DNA of 64,000 nucleotides from Neoceratodus forsteri (taxonomy: Eukaryota > Chordata > Ceratodontiformes > Ceratodontidae), in assembly GCA_016271365.2 (NCBI GenBank), contig CM057458.1:202340501-202404500 (forward strand). The letters are read 5' to 3'. Shown in pieces: positions 22,442 to 33,937 of the stretch. How positions within the stretch are numbered: the first letter of the stretch is position 1; the number at the start of each line of letters is the position of its first letter. The notes under the pieces are model-generated. The model searched no databases. It was given only the letters and a program-made list of their open reading frames with translations, and was not told where the DNA came from. Made by a program: the position numbers and the translations under genes.

Positions 22442-22549
22442 GCTGTGTGTGTGTTTGTGTGTATGTGTGTGTGTGTGTTGGTGATTGTGTGTGTGTGTGT
22501 GTGTGTAGCTGCATATGTGTGTGTGTGTGTGTGTATATGTGTGTGTGGG
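22442..22549. repeat. (GT)n microsatellite
   Basis: An interrupted GT run of about 100 bp lying shortly before the first recognised ballast-gene exon. Confidence 0.95.
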
Positions 22550-22605
22550 GTTGGCTCGCATATTTTTTGTTTGACTTACCATTGCCCTCTACCTTACTGT
22601 TTTAG

Positions 22606-22878
22606 GTAATCTCTACTTCATCTCAGTCATCATCATCATCGGACAGCAGTGACTGTGACTCCTCTATTCCTGGTGATGTTGTGGCCCATGTTCCAACAGC
22701 ACAAGCAAATATATCTACTGCTAGAGGAAAAGGACATGTGGCAAGAAGAAGAGGACAACAAAGAGGGCATGGTGTGCACCATGGATGGGGGTGGACAATT
22801 GGTTGTGCAATTGCAGCTGCAGCACCAGCACGTTTGGACCCAGTCGCACGCTTGAACCAGCAATCGGATGAAATGCTG
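22606..22878 (+). CDS. Ballast gene exon 1 (Ser-rich, Arg/Gly-rich)
   Basis: The acceptor is a pyrimidine tract ending TTTTAG; the donor is CTG|GTAAGG. It has 91 codons in phase 0 without a stop. It reads SSQSSSSSDSSDCDSS, then ARGKGHVARRRGQQRGHG, then LDPVARLNQQSDEML. The basic stretch could bind nucleic acid or act as a nuclear signal; that is inference. Upstream coding exons are not identified. Confidence 0.65.
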
Positions 22879-23079
22879 GTAAGGTGCACAATTTTACCAT
22901 TAAAGCCTTTCTTTTCTTTCTTATTTGTTTGTTTATCTAATATTTCTGTGTTTTGGTTTCAAGGTGGATGTGTATAAATTGCCTACCTTCTACTGGACAC
23001 AATGCTGTTCTCATGACCCCAGACAACCTTTTGTGTTTGTTGTTCCTCAGCTGTTATGGCCACCACCACCACCACCACC

Positions 23080-23740
23080 TCCACAGGCAGAGTGTTCCAC
23101 AGCGTAGCCACCCTCTCATTGACTTTAGGCCAACCCACATTTGCCTTGTACCGACCCATCTCCCTCTCAGTTCATTCCGTCCTTTTCTAGTGCCTACCTT
23201 GCCAGTAAATTCCCGCCAACCCCTACATTAATCCACTTAAAGTACCATGACTTTTCTCTAATGTCCTCCCTCTCCATTTTGGTATTTCATATAATTTACA
23301 AATACAACACCATCAACCCATCTTCTTATGGCTTTGCACATAATCTATGCCCCATCCTACTGGTCCTTTTCTGAACTCTTTCCATTCCATCTATTTTCTT
23401 GCCTGGGCATGGTCTCCAGAACTGTATCTGGTACTCCTGGTGTGGCATCACCATGGTCTTGTATAGTAGCATCAGCACCTACCTCTCTCTACTACTTATC
23501 CTTCTTCCTGTGCATGCTATCATTGTCTGCGCTTTGCCCTCTGCCAATCAGCATCATTTTAGTATTGTATGGTTGTCTGTGCCTATGATTCCATAAAGTT
23601 ATTTTATTGCCCAGTTGCATTCTGTACCTCCACCTGCCCCCACCCCATTGTGTGCTGTTTGCTTGTCTGTTATTCTGCACCATGATCAGCATCACTGTGA
23701 ATGTTATGGGATTGTTTTTTTGCTGCCACTTTCTCGTGTT
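23080..23740 (-). mobile_element. Old CR1-type LINE 3' fragment in ballast-gene intron (CR1-d)
   Basis: The order of plus-strand landmarks matches the CR1 copies at 35.4 and 42.0 kb: ACCCTCTCATTGACTTTAGG, the ATATGGCTT-like block near 23,325, CCAGAACTGTATCTGGTACT and GTATAGTAGCATCAGC. It is much more diverged than the other copies. Confidence 0.65.
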
Positions 23741-24253
23741 ACCCAAAAAAGTAATGCTATCCATTGCTCATTCTGTCATTTTAGAACATTAATGCTCTCC
23801 ATAATGTACAGCACAACTCCTCACCCCTTCCTGCCTGCCATATCTGTGTTGCATTAATTGTCTCATCTGAAGGCCCCATATCACAAACCAGAGAAAATGT
23901 GAACAAGATGCACATATAAACTTGCCTGGCAATGCTCCAGCACACAAACACACCCATTCCATGATGTGTGTAACAAGCAAGAGAGTTAATAATTTACATT
24001 CAGTCAGTAACAGTGCAGCAATGTGACTGGGTGAATAGTCAGACTGACTCGTAACCCAGTGAATAAAATGTAAGTGGAAATAAATGGCTATATAATATTG
24101 TTTCACCCGTTTTAACCGAGAGATTCGGCACTGAGACACAATGGCATGCACAGCACCAGTGTCAGTGTCTTTAAAATGACATGCATATCATAGCATGTCT
24201 ACCACTTTGACCATGTTTTGTTTCTCATGTGTCAATCTTTTCTGTTGCCTTAG

Positions 24254-24496
24254 GTACAAATTAACAACATGAGCTTGTCAGGACTTCGAGATCTTTGCAG
24301 GCAGTGTGCAATGCAAAATCCTGGGATAATTTTCAATATTCTTGCAGGAAGGATGCCAGAGCTGTCCCAGAAACCTCCACAAGAGAACAGTGTGCTACCT
24401 GACTGGTGTATTTGCCATAAGTGCCGCCAAATGCCAACTGCAGTGGAGAGTTTGTGCTGTGGGTATCATACAGATGATTGTCTGTCCGGTGTACAG
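24254..24496 (+). CDS. Ballast gene exon 2 (zinc-binding core)
   Basis: The acceptor is TTGCCTTAG, the donor CAG|GTATAT. It has 81 codons in phase 0 with no stop and follows exon 1 in frame. It carries the WCxCxxCxxMPT and CC signature of the P2X7 ballast. The Cys pairs are the ones that bind zinc in P2X7 (family knowledge). Confidence 0.85.
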
Positions 24497-25317
24497 GTAT
24501 ATACAGTGCACAGTTTATTGATGACTTTGCTAACTGTTTGGACTCATGTAGCACTAGGCCCAATGTTGGTGTGTGTGGCCAGCACAGACGATAGCAATAG
24601 AGAAAGAATGGTCTCCTATGAGCCAATTTGCACCGACAGGACACAGCATGTCAATCAAAGGCAGCACTATAAATTACTCTAAATATTAAATGCATTTGAA
24701 CATTGAACTGTTATGAGTAAATCATTATAAGTGATGTATGTTTACCATGGTCATATGTGCAGGTGCCATCATTATCTTTGCTCAAGTTTTACAGTCAGGT
24801 GTACCTCAATAGCATCAGTGTATGGCAAGCATGCACACCGACGAACACTTTACATTACAACACTTGAGTAGCCACTCACTCAAAATTGACAATGTATTTT
24901 CATGTACATAACAGTGCAGTGGCTGTCATGGCAAACTGTACAGAAACAATGTAATATTGCTGCACGCCATTGGACTGTACAGCAACTGTTTTGAATCACG
25001 TGCCAATAATTTCATACTGTTTCCATTGCCAACACAAAGCAAATTGTGTGCATGCTACATTCATTTCATTGCCTGGTAACAAACTTGAAGTTCAATGTAA
25101 ATCAATTTGGAATACAGGAGGCAATTGCAGAGGGTCAGAGTAACACAAAGGCAATGGCAGCACAGATAACTATTTCATTTTGTATTTGTAGAATCTTGAG
25201 GAGTTGGGCCATTACAGCTATCGAGTAATACTTTACTGCAGTGCACGCTGTCTGTTATTGCAATTAACTATTTATGACATGATTGATATTTCACATATAT
25301 GATTTTTGATTGTTGCA

Positions 25318-25540
25318 ATGTGTCATATACGAACATACAAAGAAGCCAGCAGAAGACAATTTAATCTATCAAGTATGCTTGTATTTCAGGGTCCACAGCA
25401 TGAACTAATGTTCATGCCCTCTCTCCACACTAATCCAATCCTTACTAACCATCATCCTTACCATCCCCCTATGCCTATCCCAGCCTCTCTTAAAACTTCC
25501 CACTGTAATGATCTTGTAGTTTAGACAGACTATGTGGAAG
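25318..25540 (-). mobile_element. CR1-type LINE 3' UTR fragment in ballast-gene intron
   Basis: On the plus strand it begins CATATACGAACATACAAAGA, then GCCAGCAGAAGACAATTTAA, as in the 3' terminus of the CR1 at 35.4 kb (TACGAACATACGAAATTGCC). A short, 5'-truncated copy. Confidence 0.6.
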
Positions 25541-26487
25541 AGACATAGTGTGTTAGTTGCTAGTTGAGGGTTCTCGAATCTTAGGTAACGGAAAGACAGA
25601 GGCTAATGTCCAGCAATGTTGGAACCAAAGCCATAGTGAAAGAAAGCTTGGGGAGTACAGATATTGTGTTGTGAATAGCAGAGGCAGGCAGGTGCAAGAA
25701 CTTTGGGTCTAGACAATGTAGACTAGTACCCTTTTGAGGGTTTAGAGTCAGTATGGCTTCATGTGCTTCAGCATGGTGAAACATTAGGAAAAGAGAATGA
25801 GGTTGGTACAGGGTGCTGAGAGGGTGGAGTGTGCAGATGAAGAGGATGGGAAGATGGGAGTGGGGCTAGAGTACAGGATGATAGAGGTACCGGTGGGACA
25901 GAAACTTCCACATCCATAGTATGTATTAGTAATGTCATTTGCATGAATGAATGATCATTTGCCCTCAGTTTCTCATCTATATTCACAGCTGACTCCCTGT
26001 CTGAAGTTAAAATTTGCTGAACTGGCATCACATTTTCCTGACGTGGCAATGGATGTGATGACATAAGCCATGCATTATGACCTTGGGTATGAAGACAGCA
26101 AGAGGATTGGGAAAAGCAGTAGGGAGGAAACATCATGCTTCATGTTAATCAGCTAAGCATTACATAATATGCAGTGGTGATCACAACTTAATGTCAAATA
26201 CATGCTGTACTGCATCTAAATTTTAGGTGTCAAGACATTTATCTTGACACCATCTACCGCTCCATAAGACAGCTTATTTTATTGGCTATTCATGCATTTA
26301 AAACCATTGTTAAGCAGTATTACAGTACTTGCCTAATGGATACATTCCAATACACACGCATGTGTAAGGTTATGTCAATATAGCAGTACTATGCTCTTGT
26401 ATATTCCCTGATGGTCAACATAGCTTTATGGCTGAGACAATGCACACATTACATTTTGTTCACTAACTTTTAATGTTTCCATTACAG
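25541..26487. other. Ballast-gene intron segment with an unassigned minus-strand ORF
   Basis: Contains a 122-codon minus frame at 26,136-25,768 (QILTSDRESAVNIDEKLRAN, then a proline/serine-rich tail). I do not recognise it. Its length and low complexity make it doubtful as a gene. Confidence 0.3.
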
Positions 26488-26750
26488 ATGATGAATCACC
26501 TAGTCTTGAACCCCTCAGTTCTCTTCTTGGCATCCGCATATAGAGAGAATATTTTTGTTTTCCACCCGATGTAGATATGAACAGATCCTGTCGACATGCA
26601 GCCTATCGGCAGTTTATATTGTGGCGACTATGACATCTCAGTAGCTGTGTGCGCACACCCATTCCGAGCTGCTGCGTGTGGCACATCCATGACATTTACC
26701 CTGATACATCTGTCCAATACACAGGATACCGAATAGATAGACTCTCCTAA
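26488..26750 (+). CDS. Ballast gene exon 3 (C-terminal blocks, damaged)
   Basis: The acceptor is TTTCCATTACAG. The reading starts in phase 0 (NHLVLNPSVLFLASAYREN), shifts frame near 26,555, continues as DMNRSCRHAAYRQFILW, meets TGA, then resumes in the same frame through IPSCCVWHIHDIYPDTS to QYTGYRID and TAA at 26,748-26,750. The last block is the usual C-terminal motif of P2X7-type ballast domains. Confidence 0.8.
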
Positions 26751-26789
26751 TTGCATTTCTACTGTTGTTCCTATGTTATATTATGTGTG

Positions 26790-26805
26790 GCACATACTGT
26801 AATTT
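26790..26805. repeat. Left target-site duplication of L1-B
   Basis: GCACATACTGTAATTT; differs by one base from the right copy at 33,922-33,937. Confidence 0.85.
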
Positions 26806-27306
26806 TTTTTTTTATTAAAATTTATTGGAGAACTTTTTTTCTAAAAAGATACATACATTAACAGACAAATATAAAGTTCATTCCTACTCACATGCACCAT
26901 AATAGAACCAGAGACAGAAGAGAGGAGAAGAAAAGGAATAGAAAAGAAAGGCAGAGGAGAGAAAGAAAGGGGGAGATAAGATAAACATGGGGTAGAGTGC
27001 CTTCAAAACTTACAAAAGGAAGAGGAAAATAGAAAAGGAGAAAAAGACGAGAGGGCAGCAAAACACTTTAACATTATAAGTGCATTCAATAATTTATTGC
27101 CTTTAACAAATAATAATATAATCTCAATTGTTACTAAAAGCCCAGACAAGCACAGACGCCCTGATACTGCATTTAATTAATAAGTGCCCAGTAGAAAAGA
27201 ACATGTCCAGAAAATAATAATAGGGCAGGTTTGAGGCACAGAAATGGAAGGACCTCCTGGTCCCGTATCCCAGTCAGCATATCCAGACTGAACCAGGAGA
27301 ATCCTC

Positions 27307-30300
27307 TCAGGCATATCTGGCCAGTAATTCTAATACAGGTTTCCTCTCCCGAGAGGCCATGAAATGCATGAAAGGTAGCCATCTTTCTTTAAATTTATCT
27401 AAAGATAATCTCAGCTTGGCAGTCAGATATTCCATTTCTAGAATACTGGTGCAAATTTTATACCGGGTGGAGATGGTGGGCTTATCCGAAGTAAGCCATA
27501 ACAAATTAATGGCTTTGAGAGCTGCTGCCACCAGGATTCCAAACAAAAGACAGGAAGATCTAGAAGCCGGGGGGGGGGCAAACCCAGTAGCCAGTACTGA
27601 GGAGACTCTGGCAGTACAGACTCAAAAATCTTTTCGAAAATATCCTTTACTTCACTCCAATACTCCTGTATAACTTTACATTCCCAGAATATATGGGAAT
27701 AAGTACCAACCAACTGACAGTTTCTCCAGCAAAGGTCAGAGTGATGTAACCCGTAATGTTTTGTCACCACAGGGACTCTAAAAAATCTAACAACTAGCTT
27801 CCACCGAAATTCACGCCAAAAAAGGATGATGTGGTAGTTTGAATTGCCTTCCAAATGTGCGTCCAGTCAGATTCCAACAAGATCACACCAAGGTCTCTAT
27901 GCCATGTATCTTTAACCAAAATTAAGGAGTCCCTCTCGACGCAGTGCATCCCCTGAACTAATTTGGAGATCAGTTATTTTTGATATGGAGACCTAATCAG
28001 GGAGGACAGGGTAGATTGCACTGGGTTGTTTGAAGACTCAGTACCCAACTCAATCTCCTTTTCATTTAAGTGGACAAAATGTCTTGGCTGAAGATAACGG
28101 AAAAAGTCTGTATGTTGGAGATTGAATTTGGCCTTTAACTGCTGAAATGATTTTACTAGGTTCTGATCAAAAAGCTGGCCCAGATTAATCAGCCCAGCTC
28201 TCGCCCACCATTGAAAATCCATATCCCACTTAAGTGGGCCAAAATCTGAGCAGCTCAATATCGTTGTGCATTGGTTAAGCTTCAAGGTAATACCTAGTTT
28301 AGAATTCATGTCCCTCCAAACCTGGGAAATCACCCTAGTGAAGGGATTTCTAATGTCAAGCCTCCGCAGCCTGGGGGTATCCAAGAAAATAAGGTCTGAA
28401 ACCTTTCCCAAAGGAAAATCAGCCCCCTCAATCTGAACCCACTTTGGTGGGGGCTCCTGGGCCATAGTCACCAAAGGTTGCAACTGAGATGCCTAGAAAT
28501 ATTTCTGGACATCTGGTAACCTGAAGCCCCCCTTTCTTTAGGGGCCACCATGGTCTTCCATCTCACATGGGGCGTCCTCCCAAACCAAAGAAATTTAGAG
28601 AGGGTAGAGCTCAAGTCTCGCCAGAAATTCCTCAGGGGCCTGAAAGGAATGGCTCCCAATATAAACAGCAGGCGAGGGAGAATATTCATGCGGATGGATT
28701 CACCCCTACCCGAGATGGAAAGGGGAAGCTCTCTCCATCTGTTATAGTCCTCCCTAATCTCCTGAAGTACTCTTAAATGATTAGTAGAGTATAGGGCCTT
28801 GAGATCCCTAGGAACCCATGCCCCTAAGTATCTGAACCCTGACTTACACCACTTAATTTGCTGCACCCTTGGTAAAGACTGACCCAGGATACCCCGCAAG
28901 GGGAATAATTCAGATTTGTCCGGATTAACCTTATAACCGGAAAGAGCTCCGAATTCAGAAAGAACATTGAAAATTCTGGGAACTGCGTTTAACGGATCAG
29001 ATATATATAACAAGGTGTCATCCTCGTATAGTGAGATCTTGACCTCCACCCCCCCCAACCTGAAGACCCTCGAAGAAATCCGATTGCCGAATAAATGTGG
29101 CCAACGGTTCCAGACTCAGGGCAAATAAAAGAGGGGAGAGAGGGCAGCCCTGCCTGGTGCCTCGCTCAATCCCGAATTGAGTGGAGATTGCCCTGTTCAC
29201 CCAAACCCTAGCTCTGGGCTTGGAGTATAAATTAGATATCCAAGACCGAAATTTCTCGCCAAACCCAAAGCCCCCCAGGACCAAATCCAAATATTGCCAA
29301 TTTAGACGATCAAATGCTTTCTCAGCATCTAAAGATAGTATTGCTGAAAGTGGGGAATCTATAGGGAGCTGGGCTGAGGAAATAACATTTAACAGCAATC
29401 TAATGTTGTCTTGGATGTGCCTCCCAGGTATGAACCCAGTTTGGTCCGGGTGAACCAAGACGGGGACCACTTTCTGTAGACGTTCGCTAATGATCTTTGC
29501 AAAGATTTTAGCATCTTGGTTGAGCAACGAGATAGGTCGGTACCCAGCACAAGAAGCATGATCCTTCCCAGTTTGGGTAATACCGCAATAAGGGCCTCTC
29601 CCCATGTATCTGGCAAGGCCCCCGGCTCCTGCGCCACATTACAAACTCTGGTGAGCAGCGGGGTTAACACATCCAGAAATCCTTTGTAAAATTCCGAGGT
29701 GAACCCATACGGGTTGGGAGCCTTGCCAGAGCTAAGAGTCTTAATAGCTGCCCTCACCTCTCCCTCGGTAAAGGGAGCCTCTAGGGAGTCCCTCTGAATC
29801 CCCAATAAGGCAGGGAGCTCTAGACCTTGTAAAAAATTCAAAATTCTATCACCATGCTCATGTGTTTCTTCCTTCGAGTAAAGTTGTCTGTAAAATTCCG
29901 CAAACTCTTATGCAATTTCACCTGGAAGGATCTTTATAAGGGAGATTAGGGGGATCTGAACTGACCTTAGCCACATACCTATCAGCTGCCTGCCTGCGGA
30001 TCCTTAAGGCAAGCAGTTTGCCTGCCCTCTCTCCCCTCTCATAGTAACATTGCCCAGTGTATCTAAGGGAGTTCTCTACCCGCCTATGTAATAATGAGTT
30101 ATAGGAATCCCTGGCTTCTCTTAACTTTTTGAGTGTGAAATTAGACCCCGTACATTTGTGTGATGCCTCCAGGTCAGCAATTAAGATGAGGGCTTCCTGC
30201 ATACGAGCCTGATGCAGCTTATGCTTATGAGAGGAAAATGCAATTGTATGCCCTTTCACCACCGCCTTTAAGGCATCCCACAAGTACTTGGGCCTAGAAA

Positions 30301-31163
30301 GCGCCTCTGTGTTCTCTTTTAGATAACACTGAATAACTTTTTTGGTAGGTTCTATGTACTGTTTATCATTGTGCAGCCCTGGAACGAACCTCCAAAGACT
30401 GCCCCCCTCCGTTGAGTACCATCGAAGTTGTGCCTTAACCATAGCATGGTTGGAGATCGTGATCTGGAGAATAGAGATATCCCTAAATGAATGCAAAGCG
30501 TTTCTATGTGTATAAAATCTGTCCAGTCTGGAATACATCTTGGAAGCCGGAGAGAAAAATGTGAAATTTTTCACTGAGGGATTAAACAGCCTCCAGGGGT
30601 CGATTAGTCCTGCTTCTGCCAGCAAGTTTCAAAGTAACCGGGAGCAGGACCTTGAATTTGGAATTTTGGCAGAGCTTCTGTCCAAGCTGACATCCTCAGC
30701 ATAATTCCAGTCCCCCATTAAAATAACTTGTCCAGGAGGTAAACTGGCTACTGAGTTAAAAAGGGAGCAAAAAAACTCTCCAGAAGGTGGGGTGGGGGCA
30801 TAAACCCCAATCAAGTGTATTGTTCGACCCTTATAAATGCCGGAAACCATCAGTTGGTGTCCCAAGCCTGATTTGGTTACAGACTGAATCTGAAATGGAA
30901 GGCCCCTATGAAATAAAATGGCTACTCCCCACCTTTTTGGATTGTGGATGCTCGTCAGAGCATACCGTGTTCACCCAATCCCTGTGCAATTTCATGTGCT
31001 CTCCCAGGGTCAGCCTAGTCTCCTGTAAACAGGCAATGTCACACTTTTCCCTTTTAAATTCAGCTAATATCTTAGCACGCTTAACAATATTATTAATATC
31101 CTTAACATTAAGTGAACAAATTGTCAAATCAACCATATTTTTAATCCAATAAAACTTTGACAA
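27307..31163 (-). pseudogene. L1-B ORF2: APE endonuclease plus reverse transcriptase
   Basis: The endonuclease begins DLTICSLNVKDINNIVKRAK and continues DIACLQETRLTLGEHMKL; after a frameshift it reads GVYAPTPPSG and VILMGDWNYAEDVSLDRSS. RT blocks: SGKAPNPYGFTSEFYKGFLD, YRPISLLNQDAKIFAKIISE, TGFIPGRHIQDNIR, LSLDAEKAFDRLNWQYLDL and GTRQGCPLSPLLFALSLEPL. The catalytic box reads SLYEDDTLLYIS, that is YEDD in place of YADD. The C-terminal Cys knuckle appears as HSDLCWRNCQLVGTYSHIFW. An in-frame TGA lies at 30,629-30,631 and at least six frameshifts follow. Confidence 0.9.
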
Positions 31164-32746
31164 CTAATTATACGGCCTTTATCCAGTTGTACAGTCATGA
31201 CACCTACTCGTACATAAAGGCACTCTCCCCAAACAAGTAAAGGCAGAAAAGAGAGAAAGAGTAGAGAAGAAACAGAGCAACAAATAATACAACCACCTTA
31301 ACACCTGGTAAATCTAAAGACCTTGCATGCCCCGCAATAAGAGTGCAGGACCTGCCTCCCATAAGGGAGCGCAATGACACCAAGTCATTGCTCGAACCTG
31401 GCTTGCTAGCCGAAGCGTCCATCCGTGCCGATAATAGTCGGCTCGGTAGGCGCTCCGGTGTAGGGTAGGGGGGAAACAACTTACACCCCCTCGAAGGAAC
31501 AACACTCCACAAGGAGTGAAAAGGTTGGAGGGCTCCCCAGATGCCTGGAGAGTCACCAGCCTGTGCCCTCTATTAGTTTCCTTGCAGCAAAACTTCCTGG
31601 AGGGGCTGAGAAAAAACACCCTTCGGGTCCCCAACGTAGACACAAAAACTGACACACTCCCATAGTGGAGAATCCAATGCAGCGCTGACTGCAGGAGAGA
31701 GAGAAAAAAAAAGATAAAAAAAAAAGGGTGGGGATGGGGAGCGGGGGAAACATCAGGATTAATAATTGATAGATCCTCATTCTAAAGTGGCCAGCCCTCG
31801 TAAAGATGTTGGGGGGGGGCACCCCAACTCAGGATCCCATTCAAATAAAAATCTAGGCCCTCAGATGGGAGTCTCACCCTCGGGAAATCCTAATAATAAT
31901 AGAAAAATATATACTCATTCCCCCTTGTTGGCACTGACCGTCCGTTGGGGACCTAGCACAGCCAGGAACTGTATATGCCTATCGAACTCCACCCCAACCC
32001 GAGGTCTACAGCGATAATTCAGATCGCAAGGGAGTAACCCACTCTCCACTCTGTTCTCGGGGGGAGAGCAGCAGAAACAAATCACAAGGCAAAAACTATC
32101 CCCTTTTTCCCCTTTCTCCTGTTCCTGCCCCCAATCCCTGAACCAGAAAGGAATGGGACTGATTGTTACTATTACTATTGGGATGAAGGGTAAACAACAA
32201 ACCCAAAATCCACCCAAATCAAACTGTTTATCTTACTTTAAATTAGAAAAGCCGTCCCTCTTGAGAGTATCCAGGCCATGGCCACCGAGATATCCCAGTC
32301 TTCTACCAAAAACTCCCCATTTGGTTAGCATCCTTCGCATGGAGGAGTCAAAGAATAAAACTGAGAAAGCACTGTGAGGGCAGAGGGACCGGTATCCAAG
32401 CCAGACTCCAGGAAGGCACCACCCTAAAAAGGGGTCCCACCCACCGTGGAGTCTAAAACCAAAAGGGCCGCCCTTTTAACCCTCCGCTGCGCAGTTATAG
32501 ACTCACAGCACATCCGAAGGAAGAAAGGGACACCCCCGACTCCACCCCCTCCGGGACCAGGGCCACCACTGAAAAACAGAAAAAAAAAGGGGGGGGGGGA
32601 AGAAAAACAACCAGGTAAGCCCTTTAACCACCATTTTTCTATGCTCTAAGGGCGCTTCGTTAAAGTGTTCGAAATAAGCACATTATAAACAGTAGGTTCT
32701 CCAGTAGAACCGAGAGAGAAGAAGACATGCATTCAGTTATTACAAC
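31164..32746 (-). other. L1-B inter-ORF spacer (1.58 kb)
   Basis: Between ORF1 and ORF2 no frame over about 115 codons and no recognised domain is seen. L1-A has a comparable 1.28-kb spacer, so this is part of the element's design rather than a foreign insertion, unless both acquired one. Confidence 0.6.
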
Positions 32747-33775
32747 TCAAACAGTCTTCTCAGGGTGCTTCCCCTTAGCAATACATTTAGATAAATCAGC
32801 GTGTAAGGGCAGAACTGAATCCGCTCTGAAGTGGGGCCGATTACTATTCTTTGAGCCTGGAGCCACTGCCCAAAGAAGCTGCTCGATCTCCCTCTCGGTG
32901 ATCTCTTCTTTTATATTGGGGACCTGGATGTCCTTCGAGACCAGAAAGTCATGAGCCATTAGTAAGGAATCATAAATTTTAGGACCATCAGGCAGCTCTA
33001 CCCACAGTCCAGTGGGGTAACGCAGCTGGGCTTTCAAGCCCTTTTCTCTGAGCTGTTTCACCACACCAAGCACTTTTCTCTGATGCTGGGCCAAGGTGGG
33101 TGGAAAATCTTGATCCACAAACACCTTCACTCCATCGAAATTCAAATCCCTCTTTGCCATCCCAAACGCAGGACCCTGTCCTTAGTAGGGTACCTCAGAA
33201 ATTTGATTATAATGGCTCTTGGGGGAGCACCCTGTTTGGGCTTCAGGGCGAGGGCCCTATGTGCCCTTTCAATCTCAAGTGGAGTATCTTCCTCTATCTG
33301 CAACTCCGTTTTCAGCCAACAGTCCATGAAGGCCACCATATCAGCCTGCTCAGCCTCCTCCGGGATACTGACCACCCTTATGTTGTTGCGCCTGGAACGT
33401 GCCTCAGCATCCTCGGCTTTTGCTGTCAGTCATAAGAGTGTCATATAAGAATGCCAGTGATCTACCGTAGGCCATATGCTCGGCCTGCAGCCCCTCAAAA
33501 TGCTGTTTCACTGCTGTGGTTCTAGATTCCAGCTTTTTAAAGTCCCTCTGAATGTCTGATACCTTTGCATCAATCTTATGCAGAAGCTTAATAATCTTCC
33601 TTGATTCTGCCCGGGTGTTCATTGAGCCTGAATCGGAACATGAATCTTTGGCCCCCGATGCTGAAAGCACCGATGAACGCGAGGGAGCTGGACTGAGGCC
33701 TGCCGATTGTCTGCCTGGTGAGTTTACCAAAGCCATTTTGGTTATCAATGAACCTCTTTTTTTCGTGCGGACCAT
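32747..33775 (-). pseudogene. L1-B ORF1 (L1 ORF1p-like)
   Basis: The start is basic and Ser-rich (GLSPAPSRSSVLSASGAKDS), followed by a coiled coil (KIIKLLHKIDAKVSDIQRDF), then an RRM-like region (NIRVVSIPEEAEQADMVAF, TPLEIERAHRALAL, AIIIKFLRYPTKDRVL) and a C-terminal domain (VKVFVDQDFPPTLAQHQRKV, LKAQLRYPTGLWVELPDGPK). The frame shifts near 33,400 and again near 33,150. Confidence 0.88.
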
Positions 33776-33921
33776 TGTGGGTCGCTACTTGCACCTGTAC
33801 CACAGTGTAGAAATGCAGAATGCTTTCAGAAAGCACTGGATTCTCCTTTCATTTAAGGTTGGAGGACCGGAGCGAAGAGTTAAGCAGCCATTCCCGCCTG
33901 CTACGTCACCGGAAGTCGATC

Positions 33922-33937
33922 GCACATAGTGTAATTT
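33922..33937. repeat. Right target-site duplication of L1-B
   Basis: GCACATAGTGTAATTT, at the LINE's 5' end; 15 of 16 bases match 26,790-26,805. Confidence 0.85.

Larger units (their letters stand above)
22606..26750 (+). pseudogene. Split gene for a P2X7-type C-terminal 'ballast' domain protein
   Basis: Three exons with matching GT/AG borders spell a protein related to the cytoplasmic zinc-binding ballast of the P2X7 ATP receptor, without any channel domain. Exon 1 (22,606-22,878) is Ser-rich then Arg/Gly-rich. Exon 2 (24,254-24,496) has LRDLCRQCAMQNPGIIFNIL, then DWCICHKCRQMPT and ESLCCG. Exon 3 (26,488-26,750) has LNPSVLFLASAYREN, CRHAAYRQFILW, IPSCCVWHI and QYTGY, then a stop. These are the conserved Cys/His blocks of that domain, in order. 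Exon 3 has a frameshift near 26,555 and an in-frame TGA shortly after, so the copy looks inactive unless the assembly is wrong. A short stretch between exons 2 and 3 of the domain is missing. It faces the transposase gene at 45.9-48.9 kb. Confidence 0.8.
26806..33921 (-). mobile_element. Full-length L1/Tx1-type LINE (L1-B)
   Basis: A 7.1-kb element between 16-bp target duplications. It belongs to a different subfamily from L1-A but has the same plan: 5' UTR about 150 bp, ORF1 33,775-32,747, a long spacer (32,746-31,164), ORF2 31,163 to about 27,307, and a 3' UTR with AATAAA and a short poly(A). Many frameshifts show it is older than L1-A. It inserted about 40 bp after the stop of the ballast gene, separating that gene from sequence that resumes at 33,938. 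Confidence 0.93.

Noticed and set aside
22441..22605. Open frame rich in Cys/Val
   Set aside because: Produced by the (GT)n microsatellite.
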